Source: Pseudoduganella umbonata
Lineage (GTDB): Bacteria; Pseudomonadota; Gammaproteobacteria; Burkholderiales; Burkholderiaceae_D
Direction of reading: 5' to 3'
Length of the DNA: 64,000 nt
Assembly (NCBI RefSeq): GCF_014192225.1
Contig: NZ_JACHXS010000003.1
Coordinates: 469,215-533,214 of the forward strand
The notes beneath the pieces are model-generated. The model worked only from the letters and a program-made list of their open reading frames with translations. It was not told the origin of the DNA and made no database searches. This document shows, in pieces, positions 60,785 to 64,000 of this stretch. How positions within the stretch are numbered: position 1 is the first letter of the stretch; each line of letters begins with the position of its first letter. The position numbers and the translations under genes are program-made.

Positions 60785-61561
60785 CTACTGCGCCGTCATT
60801 CCGTCGTCGGCCGAGATCACCGCGCCATTGATGAAATGCGCATCCTCGCCGGCCAGCAGCAGCAGCAGGCCATCGAGGTCTTCCGGCTTGCCCGGGCGCT
60901 TGCGGGGCAGCATCTCGATCAGCCGCCGCCCCTGCTCGCTGGCGAAATAATCCTCGTTGATCTCGGTCGAAATGTAGCCGGGGCAGATCGCATTGATATT
61001 GATGCCGTAACGCCCCCACTCCACCGCCATCGCCTTCGTCATGTGGATCACGCCGGCCTTGCTCATGCAGTACACGCCGATCTGCGGCAGCACGCGCTGG
61101 CCGGCCACCGAGGCGATGTTGATGATGCGGTGCTGCTTCTTCGGATCGCCCTTGGCCCGCGCGATCATCCGCTTGGCCGCTTCCTGCGCCACGAAGAAGG
61201 CACCGCGCAGGTTGGTGTCCATCACGAAGTTGTAGTCTTCCGGCGTCACGTCCACCAGCCGCTGGGTGGTCGACACGCCGGAGTTGTTGACGAGGATATC
61301 GATCGGCCCCGCCTCCGTTTCCGCGTGGGCGATCGCCGACTTGATGCTGGCGTAGTCGGTCACGTCCAGCGCCACCACGTGGGCCGCGCCGCCATCGGCC
61401 TCGATCTCGGCCCGCAATTCCTTCAGGCGCTCGACCCGCCGCGAGGCCAGCACCACCTGCGCGCCGGCGCTGGCCAGCACCTTCGCGAAGCGTGCCCCCA
61501 GGCCGCTGGACGCCCCCGTCACGAGCGCGATCTTGCCTTCAAAATTGACTTCGATACCCAC
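60785..61561 (-). CDS. SDR family oxidoreductase
   Basis: 258 aa with a GTG start at 61561 after GGGAG. TGASSGLGARFA nucleotide loop, NNSG, and S...YCMSKAG catalytic residues; ends GAVISADDGMTAQ. The substrate is unknown; similar enzymes act on fatty-acid or steroid alcohols. Confidence 0.9.
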   Translation of the reverse strand: MGIEVNFEGKIALVTGASSGLGARFAKVLASAGAQVVLASRRVERLKELRAEIEADGGAAHVVALDVTDYASIKSAIAHAETEAGPIDILVNNSGVSTTQRLVDVTPEDYNFVMDTNLRGAFFVAQEAAKRMIARAKGDPKKQHRIINIASVAGQRVLPQIGVYCMSKAGVIHMTKAMAVEWGRYGININAICPGYISTEINEDYFASEQGRRLIEMLPRKRPGKPEDLDGLLLLLAGEDAHFINGAVISADDGMTAQ

Positions 61562-61831
61562 GGCTTGCTCCCTTTGTGTCGATGGGCGGTCGACGCGGTA
61601 CGGTCGCCGCGGCGCTGCTCCCGTATCTGTTCCGCTCCTGCTCCGCCAGTGATCCCGCACGGGTTCCGGCGGCCTCTCCGCCGTGTCCCCGCGTTGTTCC
61701 CGATGTGTCCCGTATCTTACACAATTGGCCAAATTAGACGGGAACATCTACTACAATGCCGTTGCATTTGGGGCAGAAAAAGAGCACACTCGTGCTAATT
61801 TTTCCCGATTTCATAAACCTATAAAAATCCT

Positions 61832-63499
61832 ATGACGAATCTCGTTGAACAGTACGGCCCGCGCGAAGCAATGGAGTACGACGTGGTGATCGTTGGCGGC
61901 GGCCCGGCCGGCCTGTCCGCGGCGATCCGCATCAAGCAGCTGGCCCAGGAAAAGGGCCAGGAAATCTCGGTGGTCGTGCTGGAAAAAGGCGGCGAACTGG
62001 GCGCGCATATCCTGTCCGGCGCCGTGATGGATCCGCGCGCGCTGACCGAGCTGATTCCCGACTGGAAGGAAAAGGGCGCACCGCTGAACACCCCCGTGAC
62101 CGAGGACCGGGTGCTGTTCCTGACCGAAACAAAAGCCTACAAGACGCCGAATTTCATGATCCCGAAATGCCTGGAAAACCATGGCAACTACGTGATCTCG
62201 CTCGGCAACGTGGTGCGCTGGCTGGGCCAGCAGGCGGAAAGCCTGGGCGTGGAAATCTTCCCCGGCTTCCCGGCCGCCGAAGTGCTGTACAACGAGGATG
62301 GTTCGGTGAAAGGCGTCGCCACCGGCAACATGGGCGTCAAGCGCGACGGCGAACCGGGACCGGATTTCCAGCTCGGCATGGAACTGCACGGCAAATACAC
62401 GCTGTTCGCCGAAGGCTCGCGCGGCCACCTGGGCAAGACGCTGATGGCCAAGTACGACCTGAACAAGGGCAAGGATCCGCAGGCCTACGGCATCGGCATC
62501 AAGGAGCTGTGGGAAATCGATCCGGCGAAACACCAGCCGGGCCTCGTCATCCACACTTCCGGCTGGCCGCTGGCGCACGACGTGTATGGCGGCTCGTTCC
62601 TGTACCACGCCGAGAACAACCAGGTGGTGGTCGGCTACGTGGTCGGCCTGAACTATACCAATCCGTACATCTCGCCGTACGAGGAATTCCAGCGCTATAA
62701 AACGCACCCGGCGATCCGCGGCTTCTTCGAAGGCGGCAAGCGCATTTCGTATGGCGCGCGCGCCATCACCTCCGGCGGCCTGCAGTCGCTGCCGAAACTG
62801 GTGTTCCCGGGCGGCTGCCTGCTCGGTTGCGATGCCGGTTTCCTGAACATGAGCCGCATCAAGGGCAGCCATGCGGCGATCAAGTCCGGCATGCTGGCCG
62901 CGGAGGCGCTGGTCGATGCGCTGGCGGCGAACCGCCAGCACGACGAGCTGTCGGCCTACCCGGCAGCGTTCGAGCAGTCCTGGCTGCACGAGGAACTGCA
63001 CGTGGCGCGCAACGTCAAGCAATACCTGAACAAGGGTCTGGTTTTCGGCACCATCATGACCGGCATCGACCAGATCGTCTTCCGCGGCAAGGCGCCCTGG
63101 ACGCTGCGCCACAGCGAGCCGGACCACGCCTGCCTGAAGCCGGCCGCCAACTACCGGCCGATCGTGTATCCGAAGCCGGACGGCAAGCTGACGTTCGACA
63201 AGCTGTCGTCCGTGTTCATCTCGAACACGAACCACGCCGAAGACCAGCCGATCCACCTGACGCTGAAGAACCCGTCGGTGCCGGTCGATGTCAACCTGGC
63301 CAAGTATGCCGGTCCGGAAGCGCGCTACTGCCCGGCCGGCGTCTATGAATACGTCAAGAACGACGACGGGGCCGACCGGCTGCAGATCAATGCGCAGAAC
63401 TGCGTGCACTGCAAGACGTGCGACATCAAGGATCCGACGCAGAACATCGTCTGGGTGACGCCGGAAGGCGGCGGCGGGCCGAACTATCCGAACATGTGA
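61832..63499 (+). CDS. electron transfer flavoprotein-ubiquinone oxidoreductase
   Basis: 555 aa, the full ETF-QO length. FAD site YDVVIVGGGPAGLSAAIRIKQLA; membrane/ubiquinone region; C-terminal ferredoxin-like 4Fe-4S cluster CPAGVYEY...NAQNCVHCKTCDIKDPTQNIVWVTPEGGGGP. Passes electrons from acyl-CoA and other dehydrogenases to ubiquinone. The ATG at 61832 stands alone with no obvious ribosome site. Confidence 0.96.
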   Translation: MTNLVEQYGPREAMEYDVVIVGGGPAGLSAAIRIKQLAQEKGQEISVVVLEKGGELGAHILSGAVMDPRALTELIPDWKEKGAPLNTPVTEDRVLFLTETKAYKTPNFMIPKCLENHGNYVISLGNVVRWLGQQAESLGVEIFPGFPAAEVLYNEDGSVKGVATGNMGVKRDGEPGPDFQLGMELHGKYTLFAEGSRGHLGKTLMAKYDLNKGKDPQAYGIGIKELWEIDPAKHQPGLVIHTSGWPLAHDVYGGSFLYHAENNQVVVGYVVGLNYTNPYISPYEEFQRYKTHPAIRGFFEGGKRISYGARAITSGGLQSLPKLVFPGGCLLGCDAGFLNMSRIKGSHAAIKSGMLAAEALVDALAANRQHDELSAYPAAFEQSWLHEELHVARNVKQYLNKGLVFGTIMTGIDQIVFRGKAPWTLRHSEPDHACLKPAANYRPIVYPKPDGKLTFDKLSSVFISNTNHAEDQPIHLTLKNPSVPVDVNLAKYAGPEARYCPAGVYEYVKNDDGADRLQINAQNCVHCKTCDIKDPTQNIVWVTPEGGGGPNYPNM

Positions 63500-63510
63500 T
63501 AACGATCACG

Positions 63511-63540
63511 ACGCCGGGCCTGCCCCGGCGTTGTATTTTC
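63511..63540 (+). terminator. terminator behind ETF-QO gene
   Basis: ACGCCGGG (63511-63518) with CCCGGCGT (63524-63531), then TGTATTTT. Confidence 0.85.
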
Positions 63541-63676
63541 TGCCCCGAAAAAAATCTCGAAAAAAATTTCAAAAAATTTCCGTGTGGAATTTAATGTCCT
63601 TGCCGGCCCGGTCGTCTTGTACCTGTGAGAGCGCAGAAAGCTGCTCTGACCGACGAACCCAACTGGAGTAACTGAA

Positions 63677-64000
63677 ATGCTGAGCCTTCACACCAACAAC
63701 GCTGCCCTGTCCGCACAAAACTCGCTGGGCCGTACCCAGTCGACGCTGTCGACCTCGATGACCCGCCTGTCGACCGGCTTCCGCATCAATTCCGCATCGG
63801 ACGACGCGGCCGGCCTGCAGATCGCCACCCGCCTGAAAACGCAGACCAGCGGCATGAACGTCGCCATGCGCAACACGCAGAACTCGATTTCCATGCTGCA
63901 GACTGCCGAAGGCGCACTGAGCGAAACGACGACCATCCTGACCCGCATGAAGGACCTGGCGACCCAGGCAGCCGACGGCTCCTCGACGGACAAGGACCAG
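63677..64000 (+). CDS. fliC: flagellin, C-terminus beyond window
   Basis: First 108 residues: [19 protein letters not shown], then [32 protein letters not shown], the D0/D1 flagellin N-terminus. GGAG 8 nt before the ATG decides the start. The gene runs off the right edge. AT-rich A-tracts lie upstream (63541-63590); I could not find a convincing sigma-28 promoter. Confidence 0.94.
   Translation, partial: MLSLHTNNAALSAQNSLGRTQSTLSTSMTRLSTGFRINSASDDAAGLQIATRLKTQTSGMNVAMRNTQNSISMLQTAEGALSETTTILTRMKDLATQAADGSSTDKDQ

Noticed and set aside
63541..63676. sigma-28 promoter for flagellin
   Set aside because: No TAAA-N15-GCCGATAA-like match could be found in the leader.

Overview
The window comes from a GC-rich (mid-60s %) betaproteobacterial chromosome, most likely Oxalobacteraceae (Massilia/Duganella/Pseudoduganella group). 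The signs are the block thrS-infC-rpmI-rplT-pheS-pheT-ihfA-merR, two PEP-CTERM proteins, a complete minor-pilin operon and a flagellin of the type seen in this family. This placement rests on recognising proteins and gene order, not on a database search. Most of the window is ordinary, densely packed chromosome. No rRNA, insertion sequence, prophage or CRISPR array was seen.

Layout. 1-2.6 kb: 5' part of a DUF1631 gene (runs off the left edge), a small hydrophilic protein, a ClpP-like protease. 2.8-7.7 kb: tandem glycine riboswitch and gcvT-gcvH-gcvP. 7.7-13.4 kb: accessory island with two unknown genes on the minus strand, divergent from a 1080-aa winged-helix/nSTAND-ATPase/TPR protein, followed by two small genes sharing the C-terminal motif EPEEPNxxTVKG. 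13.6-18.1 kb: cupin, GntR-ABC transporter operon with a likely operator, UGT-like glycosyltransferase. 18.1-20.2 kb: prfC and a 60-bp tandem repeat. 20.3-28.1 kb: pilE-fimT-pilV-pilW-pilX-pilY1 (type IV pilus minor pilins and tip adhesin). 28.8-31.8 kb: Crp/Fnr regulator, CHASE3-type histidine kinase and NarL-type response regulator. 32.1-40.4 kb: merR, ihfA, pheT, pheS, rplT, rpmI, infC (AUA start), thrS. 40.6-40.9 kb: two identical tRNA-Val(GAC) genes. 41-46.8 kb: CDF metal exporter, relA, RidA, alpha/beta hydrolase, 3-hydroxybutyrate-dehydrogenase-like SDR. 46.8-55.7 kb: tandem duplication of a two-gene unit (PEP-CTERM protein plus S8 subtilase), each copy preceded by a pair of TAGCGCTA-centred palindromes about 165 bp apart. 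55.8-64 kb: dctA, scoAB, PAS-LuxR regulator, RidA, LysR, SDR, ETF-ubiquinone oxidoreductase and the start of flagellin.

Functional threads: glycine cleavage under riboswitch control; surface and motility functions (pili, flagellin, secreted proteases); a translation-gene block; C4/ketone metabolism (dctA, scoAB, HBDH-like SDR). The two places most likely to hold something undescribed are the wHTH-nSTAND island with its paired small peptides and the duplicated PEP-CTERM/subtilase units with paired operators. Short tandem repeats directly behind stop codons recur at five or more loci.
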